A stretch of 64,000 nucleotides of DNA, taken from positions 62,001 to 126,000 of the forward strand of contig NC_027866.1 of the NCBI RefSeq assembly GCF_000187245.1. Direction: 5' to 3'. The notes beneath the pieces were generated by a model. That model did not search any database. It had not been told where the DNA came from and saw nothing but the letters and a program-made list of their open reading frames with translations. The translations under genes were made by a program, and so were the position numbers. How positions within the stretch are numbered: position 1 is the stretch's first letter; every line of letters begins with the position of its first letter. The stretch comes from Ogataea parapolymorpha DL-1 (Eukaryota > Ascomycota > Pichiomycetes > Pichiales > Pichiaceae). Of the stretch, positions 45,942 through 55,986 are shown piece after piece.

Positions 45942-47615
45942 ATGAGTCTTGAAGACAAAGTCGAGAAATTGAATTTGGAGGCGCAGCCAGCCGCAAAAGC
46001 TGGACAGGAAACTGTTCTTGGTCCTGACGGCCAGCCGCTGTCGAAGAAGGCGCTCAAGAAGCTCGAGAAAGAGCGCGAGAAGGAGAGAAAAAAGGCAGAG
46101 ACCGCCGCTCGAATTGCCCAGGAACAGGCCGCCAAGGCTGCCGCCGACGCCGCCAGCGATACTGCAAAGGACAACTACGGCAAGCTGCCATTGATGCAGT
46201 CCAACCGCAAGACGGGAATCCCTCGAATTCAGTTCAAAACTCTTACCCCTCAGGACGACGGCAAGGAGGTGGTTTTCAGAGCTAGAGTGCACAATTCCAG
46301 ACAGCAGGGCGCCACCATGAGTTTTTTCCTGTTCAGACAGCAGGACGAGCTGATCCAGGGTCTGATCAAGGCCAATGGCGACTCTGTGTCGAAGCAGATG
46401 GTGAAATGGGCGGCCTCGCTCAGTCTCGAGTCGATTGTTCTTGTCCACGGTGTGGTTAAGAAGGTGGACGAGCTGGTGAAAAGCGCCACGATCCAGGACG
46501 TGGAGATCTCGATCTCTAAGATCTACACCATCTCCGAAACGCCAGCACAGCTGCCGCTACTGATCGAGGACGCCTCGCGTTCCGACGCCGAAGCCGAGGC
46601 CTCAGGGCTTCCTGTGGTCAACCTCGACACCCGGCTGGACTCACGTGTGATCGACCTGAGAACGGTCACGAACCAGGCCATTTTCCGGCTGCAATCCGGC
46701 ATCTGCCAGCTGTTCAAGGAGTTTTTGCTCGAGCGGAATTTTGTCGAGACGCACACTCCAAAGCTGATTGCTGCTGCCTCGGAGGGCGGAGCCAACGTTT
46801 TCAAGGTCGACTACTTCAAAGGCAGTGCGTTCTTGGCACAGTCACCACAGTTCTACAAACAGCAGCTGATTGCTGCCGACTTTGAACGGGTGTTTGAGAT
46901 TGCTCCCGTTTTCAGAGCAGAAAACTCCAACACTCACCGTCACATGACCGAGTTTGTGGGTCTGGACCTGGAAATGGCGATCGAGGAGGACTACCACGAG
47001 GTCGTCGACTTGCTGTCGGAGCTGTTTGTGTTTATTTTCAGCGAGCTCAAGACCAGATACGCCAAGGAGATCGCCACGGTGAGAAGGCAGTTCCCAGTGG
47101 AGGAGTTCAAGCTGCCTAAGGACGGCAAGATGGTGAAATTACACTACAAAGAGGGCATCCAGATGCTGAGAGATGCCGGCAGAGAGCTCGGCGACTACGA
47201 CGACCTCAGCACCGAGAACGAAAAGCTACTTGGCAAGCTGGTGAGAGAAAAATACGACACAGACTTCTACGTCCTCGACAAGTTCCCGCTCGCCGTGAGA
47301 CCGTTCTATACCATGCCAGACCCGGAGGACAGCAACTATTCGAACTCGTACGACTTCTTTATGCGCGGCGAGGAGATCTTGTCGGGAGCACAGCGGATCC
47401 ACGACCCAGTTCTGCTTGCCGAGAGAATTAAGGCCCACGACGTGGACACCACTACGCCTGGTCTGTCGGACTATATCCAAGCATTCACGTACGGCTGTGC
47501 TCCGCACGCGGGCGGAGGAATCGGCCTGGAGAGAGTGCTGATGTTTTTCTTGGATCTCAAGAACATCAGAAGAGCCAGTCTGTTCCCAAGAGATCCAAAG
47601 AGACTGAGACCCTGA
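45942..47615 (+). CDS. DPS1: Cytosolic aspartyl-tRNA synthetase
   Basis: Class IIb synthetase of 557 aa, matching S. cerevisiae Dps1 (557). The lysine- and alanine-rich N-terminal extension (about 20-75, [20 protein letters not shown]) is the eukaryotic RNA-binding appendix. It is followed by the OB-fold anticodon domain ([20 protein letters not shown]) and the catalytic core with [20 protein letters not shown], motif 2 [14 protein letters not shown] and motif 3 [16 protein letters not shown], ending in the usual [10 protein letters not shown]. It stands 97 bp after RLI1 on the same strand. Confidence 0.97.
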   Translation: MSLEDKVEKLNLEAQPAAKAGQETVLGPDGQPLSKKALKKLEKEREKERKKAETAARIAQEQAAKAAADAASDTAKDNYGKLPLMQSNRKTGIPRIQFKTLTPQDDGKEVVFRARVHNSRQQGATMSFFLFRQQDELIQGLIKANGDSVSKQMVKWAASLSLESIVLVHGVVKKVDELVKSATIQDVEISISKIYTISETPAQLPLLIEDASRSDAEAEASGLPVVNLDTRLDSRVIDLRTVTNQAIFRLQSGICQLFKEFLLERNFVETHTPKLIAAASEGGANVFKVDYFKGSAFLAQSPQFYKQQLIAADFERVFEIAPVFRAENSNTHRHMTEFVGLDLEMAIEEDYHEVVDLLSELFVFIFSELKTRYAKEIATVRRQFPVEEFKLPKDGKMVKLHYKEGIQMLRDAGRELGDYDDLSTENEKLLGKLVREKYDTDFYVLDKFPLAVRPFYTMPDPEDSNYSNSYDFFMRGEEILSGAQRIHDPVLLAERIKAHDVDTTTPGLSDYIQAFTYGCAPHAGGGIGLERVLMFFLDLKNIRRASLFPRDPKRLRP

Positions 47616-47699
47616 TAAGGGACGCAACACCCGTACACCAGATACTGATATAGTGCAAAATAATCCTAAAAAAAAAGAATTAGCCTTAGAGTAGTGTTT

Positions 47700-49973
47700 A
47701 TGTCCCACCCGCTCGATATCTCGCACAATCTGACGCCGGTGGTGTCGTCGGGCGTTTCGAGCGCTGGCGGCGCCTCCGACGACGACTACGTCTACACGGG
47801 CGACCAGGACCCGTCCACGGTGCACTACTCGTACACCGAGGACAAGATGCTCAGGGACCAGGACGCCAAGGTGAAGGCGTTTCACTCGATTGCGACGTCG
47901 CCGAAAAATTCGCGCTCGTCGTCCGTGCACTCAGCGCGGCCTGCGGGGCTTGAGCACGCGTCGCCAATGGCCGGTGGCAAGTTTGCGTACAACCCGATCA
48001 CGCACGAGATGAGTCCGATGGGGTCGTCAGACCGCGAATTGTTCAGGGCCAAGGCGCGGATGGGTAGTTTGCTGCTGAACGACCACAACTCGATTATCGA
48101 GGCGCCGTCCAAGGAACTGATCGAGATCTACAAGAACGTCCAGAGATGTATCCAGATTCGCGAAAAGTACCAGAGGCTATCTTTGCAGCGGCCGCAGGAC
48201 AACCCGAAAAACAAGCCCGAATGGCGGATCTACCCGAATCCGCCACCACCGTTCTGGAAGAAGGGCGACGAGTACAGCATTGAGCGGAACCCGGACCAGG
48301 GCGACCAACTGGCAGAGAATTTCGACATTGCCAAGGTGGACATTCCGGGCCCAGATCCCGAGCTGGACTACGTGCTGGACGACGAGGACGTTTTCCAGGT
48401 GGTGGAGAAAAGCAGCGGGAACAAGATCGTCCAGATTCCTACGATGCGCGACTACTACATCGATCTCGAGCAGATCACGGCGATCGCCTCGGACGGACCG
48501 ACCAAATCGTTTGCTTTCAAGCGGCTGGAGTACCTGGAAGCCAAATGGAATTTGTATTATCTGCTAAATGAGCACGACGAGACGTCCGAGAGCAAGCGGA
48601 ACCCGCACAGAGACTTCTACAACGTGCGGAAGGTGGACACACACGTGCACCATTCGGCCTGCATGAACCAGAAACATTTGCTGCGGTTTATCAAGTACAA
48701 GATGCGCAAGTGTCCGGACGAAAAGGTGATTATTAGAGATGGCCAGGTCCTGACGCTGCGCCAGGTGTTCGAGTCGCTGAACCTGACCGCGTACGACCTG
48801 AGTATAGACACGCTGGACATGCACGCGCACAGAGACACTTTCCACCGGTTTGACAAGTTCAACCTCAAGTACAACCCGATTGGCGAATCGCGGCTCAGAG
48901 AGATCTTTCTTAAGACCGACAATTATATCAAGGGCCGGTATCTGGCCGAGCTGACTAAAGAAGTGTTTGACGATCTGGAAAGCTCCAAGTACCAAATGGC
49001 CGAGTACCGGATCTCGATCTACGGCCGGTCGGCAGACGAATGGGACAAGCTGGCTGCGTGGGTGGTGGACCACAAGCTTTTTTCGCACAATGTGCGGTGG
49101 CTGATTCAGATCCCGCGGCTGTATGACGTGTACAAGAAGGGCGGCATTGTGGACAACTACCAGGACTTGGTGCTCAACGTGTTCAAGCCCCTATTTGAGG
49201 TGACTAAGGACCCCTCGTCGCACCCGAAACTATTTGTGTTTTTGCAGCGTGTGATTGGATTTGACTCGGTCGACGACGAAAGCAAGGCCGACAAGCGGTT
49301 CCACCGCAAGTTCCCGTACCCACGCAACTGGGACTCGGCAAACAATCCGCCGTACTCGTATTACATCTATTCGCTGTACGCGAACATTGCGTCGCTGAAT
49401 CAATGGAGAGTGCGCCGCGGGTTTAATACTTTTGTGCTGCGGCCGCATTCTGGCGAGGCGGGCGACCCAGAGCACCTGATCGCGGCGTATCTGGCCGCCG
49501 AGGGCATCTCGCACGGCATTCTGCTGCGCAAACTGCCGTACATCCAATACCTGTACTATCTGTGCCAGATCGGCGTGGCGATGTCTCCGCTGTCCAACAA
49601 CGCGTTGTTCCTGACGTACGACAAGAACCCGTTCCCGAGCTACTTCCGTCGCGGTCTCAACGTGTCGCTGTCGACAGACGACCCGCTGCAATTCTCGTAC
49701 ACCAGAGAGCCGCTGATCGAGGAATACTCTGTCGCCGCGCAGATCTATAAGCTGTCGAACGTGGACATGTCTGAGCTTGCGCGCAACTCGGTGTTCATGA
49801 GCGGGTTCGAGTACCAGCTGAAACGCCATTGGCTCGGCGCAAATTTCGACCAGCCGGGCAGAGAGGGCAACGACATCGAGAAGACCAACGTGCCAGACAT
49901 CCGCGTGGAGTACCGCCACGAAACGCTCTCGATCGAGAGAGATCTGATAAAGGCGTATGCAAACATGGCCTAG
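47700..49973 (+). CDS. AMD1: AMP deaminase
   Basis: Converts AMP to IMP and ammonia, setting adenylate/guanylate balance. The 757-aa protein has a variable Ser-rich N-terminal domain (about 1-150) and a catalytic TIM barrel with the zinc motif [20 protein letters not shown] and the signature [20 protein letters not shown]. Length is near S. cerevisiae Amd1 (810). The first ATG in frame is at 47700 ([13 protein letters not shown]). The last four bases of the gene (CTAG) are also the last four of PFA5 on the other strand, so the two stop codons overlap. Confidence 0.96.
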   Translation: MSHPLDISHNLTPVVSSGVSSAGGASDDDYVYTGDQDPSTVHYSYTEDKMLRDQDAKVKAFHSIATSPKNSRSSSVHSARPAGLEHASPMAGGKFAYNPITHEMSPMGSSDRELFRAKARMGSLLLNDHNSIIEAPSKELIEIYKNVQRCIQIREKYQRLSLQRPQDNPKNKPEWRIYPNPPPPFWKKGDEYSIERNPDQGDQLAENFDIAKVDIPGPDPELDYVLDDEDVFQVVEKSSGNKIVQIPTMRDYYIDLEQITAIASDGPTKSFAFKRLEYLEAKWNLYYLLNEHDETSESKRNPHRDFYNVRKVDTHVHHSACMNQKHLLRFIKYKMRKCPDEKVIIRDGQVLTLRQVFESLNLTAYDLSIDTLDMHAHRDTFHRFDKFNLKYNPIGESRLREIFLKTDNYIKGRYLAELTKEVFDDLESSKYQMAEYRISIYGRSADEWDKLAAWVVDHKLFSHNVRWLIQIPRLYDVYKKGGIVDNYQDLVLNVFKPLFEVTKDPSSHPKLFVFLQRVIGFDSVDDESKADKRFHRKFPYPRNWDSANNPPYSYYIYSLYANIASLNQWRVRRGFNTFVLRPHSGEAGDPEHLIAAYLAAEGISHGILLRKLPYIQYLYYLCQIGVAMSPLSNNALFLTYDKNPFPSYFRRGLNVSLSTDDPLQFSYTREPLIEEYSVAAQIYKLSNVDMSELARNSVFMSGFEYQLKRHWLGANFDQPGREGNDIEKTNVPDIRVEYRHETLSIERDLIKAYANMA

Positions 49974-51088
49974 ACGGCCACAGGGGTGAGCGGCGTGCTA
50001 CCAAAAATCTGGCCTTCGCCGGCGCGGACTTGCTGGAGGACCCAGGACCGAAATTGCGGTGACAACATTTCATATTCGTACGCAACAATTTCCTGGGCTG
50101 TGGTGAATTTGCGGTTTCTGAACCAGTCCAGAGCATTTTCCAAATAACCCTTGTCATAAGGATGGACTGTTTCCGGCACCGGCAGCACGACACGCACGTT
50201 GCGTGCGTCCGGATGCTCGACGCTGACGTACCGCTGGGAGTTGACGAGTCCTATGCGGGCCTCTTCTTTGGTAATTTTGCGACGAAATAGAATGTTTTTC
50301 AGCCTTGACTGGCGTGAGCCAAGCGTGTATCTGTACTGTCGGGCCCTGCTGAGCTGCAGAAAGTCGATGCTGGTCTCGTTGAGCTCGAAAATGTGGCCGA
50401 TCGACATGTTCAGCGTCAACAGCAGTAGCGTGAACAGCTCGTTGACGACGATCATGAGCAGCGCGGCCGGGTGCAGGATTTGGTGCCGGCCGTAGCTGAG
50501 CACAGCCTTGGAAAATGCAAACGTCGACACTAAAATGTAGAAAAAAAGCAGCTCGAAGCACGACACAAAGCACAGAAACCACACGTAGTTGTTCTGCGCC
50601 ACTATTGTGCCGATGTAGAGACAGTAGTGGTCGAAACGCGGGATGCAGCGGCCCAGTGTGGAGGAATGGTGTGCACGTAATGTCTTGATGGAACGGCACT
50701 GTGCACACCAGAATGGCAGGCCGTCCGCGTTGCAGAGAAACATCTGCGGCGGCGCAATGAGCGCCGCGTCGTCCACTACCGACGGCGATTTCTCGTCCAA
50801 CTCGCCGCGCACATACAGCTGTCCGTTGGCGTAGTAGCTGTTCAGGTTGTACGGTGGCACCGCCACAGGGAGCGAGCCCGGGCCAGCGACAAACATGAGC
50901 GCCCACGACGCCAGAAGCAGCGCCACAAGTACCGCTTCGCCGACAATCAGCCCCACGCCAGCGGAATGCCAGCCCGAGTCGTAGATGTTTTGCTTGCAGA
51001 CCACATAGCAGTAGGCGTATTGGATGTAAAGTAGGTAGAGGAGCACGCCAACAGGGAAGATGCGGCGCAGCATGTGGCGCAGCATCAT
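49970..51088 (-). CDS. PFA5: DHHC-type protein palmitoyltransferase (Pfa5-like)
   Basis: Membrane S-acyltransferase of 372 aa with four hydrophobic segments and a Cys-rich domain between TM2 and TM3: [35 protein letters not shown]. The active-site tetrad is DHYC rather than DHHC, the variant found in Akr1, Akr2 and Pfa5 of S. cerevisiae; without ankyrin repeats, Pfa5 fits best. The start codon overlaps the stop of CGI121 (shared ATGA, 51085-51088). A second ATG is the next codon and a third follows at 51073, so a start just past CGI121 is possible. Its 3' end overlaps AMD1 by four bases. Confidence 0.85.
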   Translation of the reverse strand: MMLRHMLRRIFPVGVLLYLLYIQYAYCYVVCKQNIYDSGWHSAGVGLIVGEAVLVALLLASWALMFVAGPGSLPVAVPPYNLNSYYANGQLYVRGELDEKSPSVVDDAALIAPPQMFLCNADGLPFWCAQCRSIKTLRAHHSSTLGRCIPRFDHYCLYIGTIVAQNNYVWFLCFVSCFELLFFYILVSTFAFSKAVLSYGRHQILHPAALLMIVVNELFTLLLLTLNMSIGHIFELNETSIDFLQLSRARQYRYTLGSRQSRLKNILFRRKITKEEARIGLVNSQRYVSVEHPDARNVRVVLPVPETVHPYDKGYLENALDWFRNRKFTTAQEIVAYEYEMLSPQFRSWVLQQVRAGEGQIFGSTPLTPVAV

Positions 51089-51618
51089 AGAGTTTTTAGC
51101 TGAGTGTTTGCGACCAGTGTTCTGGAGAGTCTTGCCAGATCCGATTCCTGGGTTTTGAACAACTTGCGCACTCTGGCAACGTCTGCGTGGGTCTGGAGCG
51201 TCTGGTCAGAGAGTTGTGTGGGGGTTCCCTGGACTAGCTGTTGGAGCTGGCTAAAAACGGTTTCTGGGTCGTCGTCTTTGTTTAAAATCTTGATCACCAG
51301 CAACTGCGGGCTGTCGGTGATGCCAAACGTTTTTAAACACTCCAGGATGTTCTTCAGTGGCGAAAGGTTGTAGATGATCTCGGTATTAATCGACTTTGAT
51401 TTTTTTCGGTCAAACGAGTCGTCCAGAAGTGTCTTGTAGACAGCCGAGAGCACTTGTTCGAGGGTGAGCAGGTAGTCTCCGTTCACGAAAGCGTAGTTAT
51501 AGGCAGGATCTGCGGCAAGAAGCCTGTCGCGGATGTGTTTCTGGTTGCTTACGTCGATGAAATAGGCCGCAAAGACTGGGTTTTGCGGGAACTGGGGAAA
51601 CGTGAATATTTCAAACAT
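51085..51618 (-). CDS. CGI121: KEOPS/EKC complex subunit Cgi121
   Basis: Cgi121 helps the KEOPS complex (Kae1, Bud32, Pcc1, Gon7) make the t6A37 modification on ANN-decoding tRNAs, and binds the tRNA 3' end in other systems. The 177-aa protein aligns with S. cerevisiae Cgi121 (181 aa) over its full length: FPQFPQNPVFAAYFIDVSNQ, YNYAFVNGDYLLTLEQVLSA, VYKTLLDD, NLSPLKNILECLKTFGITDS and [17 protein letters not shown]. The ATG at 51618 fits this alignment; a long Pro/Ser/Arg-rich open extension upstream is antisense to the next gene and is not coding. The stop TGA overlaps the PFA5 ATG. Confidence 0.88.
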   Translation of the reverse strand: MFEIFTFPQFPQNPVFAAYFIDVSNQKHIRDRLLAADPAYNYAFVNGDYLLTLEQVLSAVYKTLLDDSFDRKKSKSINTEIIYNLSPLKNILECLKTFGITDSPQLLVIKILNKDDDPETVFSQLQQLVQGTPTQLSDQTLQTHADVARVRKLFKTQESDLARLSRTLVANTQLKTL

Positions 51619-51635
51619 GAATAAAAAAAAAAGAT

Positions 51636-52727
51636 ATGGATTTTGCAGAAAACCCGTGGGAGGACGTTTGCGTGGGGGAAAGGGAAGAACAGGAAACATG
51701 GGAAGGGATAAGCGAGAAAGGCGAGAGCGGGTCCCCGGGCGGAACAGACGACAACGCTGCCAATGAGAGTGATCAGGCCCACGAAGACGATTTTGGCGAT
51801 TTTGGCGAGTTCGAGGAAGTGAAAGTCGACCGACCCGAGGTGGACTACAGCTGTCTGTCGCGGCTGGGACGTGCGACGTGCGACGACGCGACGATGAGTT
51901 TTGAAGGAGAGTGGACGGGCAAGTATTTAAGGCTTGTTGCTGCGGAGCGACAGTGGCAGCAACAGCACCAGCACAAAAGTTACCGGGGCCGCGCGGCACA
52001 TTTGGAGACAGAAACTCACCGCCGAGCAGAGGCTGTGGCGGCGCTGTGGACGAGCGTGGAGAAGCGAGTGGCGACAAAGGCGGGCGTGACGAATCTTTTC
52101 AGCTGGTCGAGCACCAGGGAGACTGCAAAGCCGGCTAAGAAGACACAGCAGATCAACTCCAAGCTGCTGCGCACGGCAGCCATGGAAAGCCGCACCATAA
52201 TAGACCGCCGACTGGAAGCGCAGCGGCAGCAGAAACAGAAGCTGGAGAAGGAGCGCCGCGAGCGAGAGAAACGGATCCGGGAGGAGCGGCTGCGCAAAGA
52301 GCAGGAGGCTCTCAAGTACCGGTCGGTGGCTGCTGTGCCACAGAAAAAGGAGAGGACGCTGTTTGGCCGGCTGTTTGGGGAGAAGAGCAAAATTGCCGCA
52401 GACAACCTTTCACACGACAAGATTGTGCAGCCGGCGCCGACGGCCGAGGACGCCGACCTAATCAGTGAGATGAAGGAACAGCTGCAGCGGCGTGAGGATA
52501 GCGACGAGGAGGGCGGGGAAGTCGATTACGGCGAGATATGCGCAGGTGCAGCCGACAGCTCAAGTCTGCAGGACATAATAGGGCAGGAAGAGGAGGGCTC
52601 AGACACGCATTCGAATCTCAACGAGAATTTCGGCGAGTTCCACACAACCATGCCGTTGGAAAACTCAAGCTCCGTCCAGTCCAACACGAGCCCACTCGCA
52701 ATTCCGGAAAATCTCATCGACCTGTAA
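51636..52727 (+). CDS. Clathrin/AP-1 accessory protein, Laa2/aftiphilin-like
   Basis: A 363-aa hydrophilic protein. Near the N-terminus is the acidic motif EDDFGDFGEFEEV (about 49-61), typical of aftiphilin-type adaptor-binding proteins, and the last residues (PENLIDL) form a clathrin-box-like LIDL. Between them lies a long highly charged helix (about 180-225, KLEKERREREKRIREERLRK). S. cerevisiae Laa2 (YBL010C), an AP-1 partner with Laa1, has the same kind of motifs, so I suggest it as homologue at moderate confidence. The ATG is only 17 bp from the CGI121 ATG on the other strand. Confidence 0.7.
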   Translation: MDFAENPWEDVCVGEREEQETWEGISEKGESGSPGGTDDNAANESDQAHEDDFGDFGEFEEVKVDRPEVDYSCLSRLGRATCDDATMSFEGEWTGKYLRLVAAERQWQQQHQHKSYRGRAAHLETETHRRAEAVAALWTSVEKRVATKAGVTNLFSWSSTRETAKPAKKTQQINSKLLRTAAMESRTIIDRRLEAQRQQKQKLEKERREREKRIREERLRKEQEALKYRSVAAVPQKKERTLFGRLFGEKSKIAADNLSHDKIVQPAPTAEDADLISEMKEQLQRREDSDEEGGEVDYGEICAGAADSSSLQDIIGQEEEGSDTHSNLNENFGEFHTTMPLENSSSVQSNTSPLAIPENLIDL

Positions 52728-52867
52728 ACTCCACGTCCCACTAAATTTCCCCAGATTCGGGGCGTTTCCCGATTTGGCAACCTGCCGCAAATTTTTATAG
52801 ATTTCTAATCATTTCTTCACATCTCCTAGTTGTTCTTCTTCTTTTGCCCTCTGTCTCCACTGACGCT

Positions 52868-54550
52868 ATGAACGGGAATGAATTGACAGAACTCAAGAGC
52901 AAAGAGGACTCGCAGGGCTCAAAGCAGGGCACTGTCCACCGCAGAACGTCCACGTCGATGCCGCACAACAGCATCGCTCCTTTGACTGACTCCGCAAACA
53001 TCCTGCCGGTGGTTCCTGAGTCGCTGCCTACGACGCCGGGATATGAGCTGAACACAAACTCGTACTTCGATGGTGCCGGAACGAACTCCTACTTCGACCT
53101 GGCTTCCACCAAGGGTCTTGTTTCTGCGCGTCCTCCAATCCCGCCCGCACAGCAGCCTCTGTCGACGTCTTTTGAGTCCGGTAGATTGGGGGGCGCCAGC
53201 CACAAAGTGGAGGGCGGAATGACCCTGGACAACCCGCCACGCAACAAGTGGCGTGTGATCTCAGTGGTGCTATGGGCCGTGTCGGCTGGGCTCTCCGACG
53301 CAGCACCAGGAGCGCTGCTGCCCACCATCGAGAAGTACTACAACATCAGCTATGCAGTGGTGTCGCTAATCTGGCTGGCCAACGCCATCGGGTTCATCAT
53401 CATCGCGTTGATCTGCCCCAAGATGGAGCCTCTGCTGGGAAAGCGCAAGATGACGTCGGGTGGGTGTCTGGCTCTGGTGGTCATGTACGCGCTGGTGAGC
53501 CCGGGTTATAAGTTCCCGCTCGTCGTGGTGGGCTTCTTTTTCGGCGGTCTCGGTCTCGCTACGTGCCTGTCTCAGCAGAATATCTTCCTGTCCAAGTTTG
53601 AGAGGTCTTCCCAATATCTGGGCTATTTCCACGGGGGCTACGGGCTGGGAGCGTGTGTGGGTCCCTTGATCGCTACCGGAATGATTGACAGTGGCGTCAA
53701 ATGGCATCTATACTACCTCATTCTACTTGGTATGTCCATGTTCAATTTCTGGAACATGTGGTTCGCGTTTAAAGGTGCTGACGACGATTTGAAACCGTGG
53801 GATAACTGGGAGCCAAAGGCCCACACTCCAACCTCGGAGAACCCGGGAGAGGACGACGGCAAATACACGATGTTGGAGGAGACGCTCGGGTTCACCGAGA
53901 CGCTACGGCAGCAGGAGGGCCCTCAAGAGCCGAAGGAGGAGAGTATGCTAAAGGTTTCGCTAAAAAACCCACGTACATGGCTGTTGGCGTTCTTTGTGCT
54001 TTTCTACCAAGGCGCAGAGGTCTCGATGGGGGGCTGGGTGGTTACGTTCCTGGAAGTGTACCGCGGAGGCGAAGCCTCAAGCACTGGTTATGTCTCGTCC
54101 GGGTTTTGGGGCGGTCTTACGATCGGCCGGTTATTCCTCACCACCAACATCCACAAGTTTCTTGGAGCAAAGCGCGGTGTCACCATCATGATCATAGGCG
54201 CTATCATCACAACGGTGCTTGGCTGGGTGATCCCAATACTTATCGTCGAGGCCGTGGCTGTGTCGTTTGCGGGCATCTTCATCGGCCCGATCTACCCGCT
54301 CATGATCACCATTGCCGTGCGCATCCTGCCACGGAAAATCCAGGTTATATCGCTCACCATCATGACTGCTTTCGGCTCCTCGGGCGGCGCCTTGTTCCCC
54401 TTCCTGGTGGGACTTGTGTCCCAGTACGCGGGCGCCTTCGTGTGCATGCCCTTTGTTATCGGACTGCTCACATGCACTTGTATCATATGGTTCCTGCTGC
54501 CAAACCCGGACAGACCAAGAGTCACCAATTTTGTACAGAGGGTCTGGTAA
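52868..54550 (+). CDS. Major facilitator superfamily transporter, substrate unknown
   Basis: A 560-aa MFS protein with a Ser/Thr-rich cytosolic head (about 1-110) that contains a short internal repeat (TNSYFDGAGTNSYFDLASTK). Twelve membrane segments follow: VISVVLWAVSAGLSDAAPGA is TM1, the loop before TM4 has FGGLGLATCLSQQNIFLSKF, and FHGGYGLGACVGPLIATGMI is TM5, with a long charged central loop. The pattern resembles the fungal Bsc6-type MFS group, with low certainty. The first in-frame ATG is at 52868 (MNGNELTELKSK). It is convergent with MRPL28 over 22 bp. Confidence 0.83.
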   Translation: MNGNELTELKSKEDSQGSKQGTVHRRTSTSMPHNSIAPLTDSANILPVVPESLPTTPGYELNTNSYFDGAGTNSYFDLASTKGLVSARPPIPPAQQPLSTSFESGRLGGASHKVEGGMTLDNPPRNKWRVISVVLWAVSAGLSDAAPGALLPTIEKYYNISYAVVSLIWLANAIGFIIIALICPKMEPLLGKRKMTSGGCLALVVMYALVSPGYKFPLVVVGFFFGGLGLATCLSQQNIFLSKFERSSQYLGYFHGGYGLGACVGPLIATGMIDSGVKWHLYYLILLGMSMFNFWNMWFAFKGADDDLKPWDNWEPKAHTPTSENPGEDDGKYTMLEETLGFTETLRQQEGPQEPKEESMLKVSLKNPRTWLLAFFVLFYQGAEVSMGGWVVTFLEVYRGGEASSTGYVSSGFWGGLTIGRLFLTTNIHKFLGAKRGVTIMIIGAIITTVLGWVIPILIVEAVAVSFAGIFIGPIYPLMITIAVRILPRKIQVISLTIMTAFGSSGGALFPFLVGLVSQYAGAFVCMPFVIGLLTCTCIIWFLLPNPDRPRVTNFVQRVW

Positions 54551-54572
54551 TAATAGTTATATCGTGCTCTAT

Positions 54573-55001
54573 TTACAGTTTGCGTGGAGTGTAGTCGTAG
54601 AACCACCCACTTCTACTCGGATACTCGGTCGGCACACGCAGCTCCAGCGGGAACCGCTTGCCGATCTCCAGCTCGTTGGCGGCCTCGAACAGCTTCTGGC
54701 TCACGTGCTTCAGGTCCTCGTTGGCCTCCTTGATGCTCTCATATTGCTGTTTCAGTTGCGCCTCCTCAGCCTGCTTCTTCTCCTTACGCACAACCGCCCA
54801 CGCTCTCATAACTGTGACATGCTTGACGAAATCTTCCTTCGACAGTTTCAGCATCTTGGGCATTTTTCTGTTTGCAGATATAACCGAAAGCTGAGTAACC
54901 ACACGCTGCGCAACAGGATCCAGCCCTGCACGGATACGCTTAGTCCGCACAAACTGAAGGTTTGTGCCAGACTTCTGGACCGTTCTTACTGCTCCAAACA
55001 T
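54573..55001 (-). CDS. MRPL28: Mitochondrial large-subunit ribosomal protein mL40
   Basis: Mitoribosome-specific protein of 142 aa, collinear with S. cerevisiae Mrpl28 (147 aa): DPVAQRVVTQLSVISANRKM, PKMLKLSKEDFVKHVTVMRA, LKQQYESIKEANEDL, KLFEAANELEIGKRFPLELR and VPTEYPSRSGWFYDY near the end. The head (MFGAVRTVQKSGTNLQFVRT) is a presequence. It is divergent from the proline-rich gene. Confidence 0.93.
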   Translation of the reverse strand: MFGAVRTVQKSGTNLQFVRTKRIRAGLDPVAQRVVTQLSVISANRKMPKMLKLSKEDFVKHVTVMRAWAVVRKEKKQAEEAQLKQQYESIKEANEDLKHVSQKLFEAANELEIGKRFPLELRVPTEYPSRSGWFYDYTPRKL

Positions 55002-55096
55002 GAAAAATTTGAGAATAAAAGTGAGCTTAGCTAATTTTGGGTTGGTTATTTTTTTTCCAGTGCAAAGATGGCGAAGTGGCTGCTATTTTAAATTCC

Positions 55097-55687
55097 ATGT
55101 CTCACTCTAATAATCCTTTTTTGATGGCCGCCAGCGTGCCAGACATTCACATTGTGCCTCCCGTGGGGGAGCAGACCCCGCCTCCGCTGCCACCATTGCC
55201 TTCACGGCCCGCAACGCCCAACTCGCCCTCAAATTCGCTCATCTCTGAGGAGGAGGTCCTTGCAAACATGCCCCCATCGCCAAAGTACACTGAAATGCCA
55301 TCGCCAGGCGAAATCAGCATACCTAATAACCAGGCAATTGACCCGTTGTCCATTAATGACACCCGCCCCACGGCTGATCCACCAGCGTACTCAGAGTCGT
55401 CTTCAGAAGTGGCGTCTTTGGCGAATACACTGCCATTGGCAGACGACGAGAACCCACCCCCACCTCCACAGAGGCCGCCTCAACGCCCACCTAGGCCTTC
55501 ACGGCGTGCTCACTCAACGTCGCCAGGGCGATCGCGGTACCAGCGCCCTTATGTGCAGCCTCCTAGCCAGCCACCACGGCCATTGCATCCAATCTATGCA
55601 CCGCCACCCACGCAATTTTTGGGGACCACCATTTCTTCTCCAAATAGGTCCCCATCGCCAACGTTACCCCCACGTAATTACCATTAA
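55097..55687 (+). CDS. Proline-rich protein with PPxY motif, unknown function
   Basis: A 196-aa low-complexity protein starting MSHSNNPFLMAASVPD. It has Pro-rich SH3-type stretches (TPPPLPPLPSRPATP; PPPPPQRPPQRPPRPSRRAH), a PPAY motif of the kind bound by WW domains of Rsp5 ligases, and repeated SP/PSP sites, and ends PSPTLPPRNYH. No folded domain or orthologue is recognisable. The start is uncertain: the frame is open upstream to an acceptor-like CAG, but the ATG at 55097 needs no splicing. A role as a Rsp5 adaptor or endocytic scaffold would be inference only. Confidence 0.6.
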   Translation: MSHSNNPFLMAASVPDIHIVPPVGEQTPPPLPPLPSRPATPNSPSNSLISEEEVLANMPPSPKYTEMPSPGEISIPNNQAIDPLSINDTRPTADPPAYSESSSEVASLANTLPLADDENPPPPPQRPPQRPPRPSRRAHSTSPGRSRYQRPYVQPPSQPPRPLHPIYAPPPTQFLGTTISSPNRSPSPTLPPRNYH

Positions 55688-55754
55688 TAACGAAAGTTCG
55701 AGCTCCCAGCAGCCCTCAATGTATTACCTAACCGCGAACTCAATTATGTAATTA

Positions 55755-55826
55755 TCCGATATAGTGTAACGGCTATCATGGTCCGCTTTCACCGGGCAGA
55801 CCCGGGTTCGACTCCCGGTATCGGAA
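55755..55826 (+). tRNA. tRNA-Glu (anticodon TTC)
   Basis: 72-nt cloverleaf: acceptor TCCGATA / TATCGGA, D-arm GTGTAACGGCTATCA, anticodon arm GTCCG-CTTTCAC-CGGGC and T-arm CCGGG-TTCGACT-CCCGG. It closely matches yeast tRNA-Glu(UUC). No intron. A T-run follows within 10 bp. tRNA-Ala lies 87 bp downstream on the same strand. Confidence 0.95.
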
Positions 55827-55913
55827 TCGGTAATTCTTTTTTTTTTGCGTATCGTTCGTTGTCTCCAAGGCCAGTCACGAATCAAGAGCACCGACCAAAA
55901 ACGATGTATTCTT

Positions 55914-55986
55914 GGGCGTGTGGCGTAGTTGGTAGCGCGTTCGCTTAGCATGCGAAAGGTCTTGGGTTCGACTCCCAACTCGTCCA
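55914..55986 (+). tRNA. tRNA-Ala (anticodon AGC), copy 2
   Basis: The 73-nt body is identical to the copy at 43452-43524 but on the opposite strand, with unrelated flanks apart from the position of the terminator. G3:U70 present, anticodon loop TTAGCAT, no intron. Confidence 0.95.

Noticed and set aside
51619..52077. A 153-codon Pro/Ser/Arg-rich extension of CGI121
   Set aside because: It is antisense to the LAA2-like gene, and Cgi121 homology begins exactly at the ATG at 51618.
55152..55751. A 199-codon frame overlapping the proline-rich gene in another frame
   Set aside because: It is a composition artefact of the C-rich repeats. Its product is His/Arg/Pro-rich and lacks any pattern, and it runs into the tRNA-Glu upstream region.
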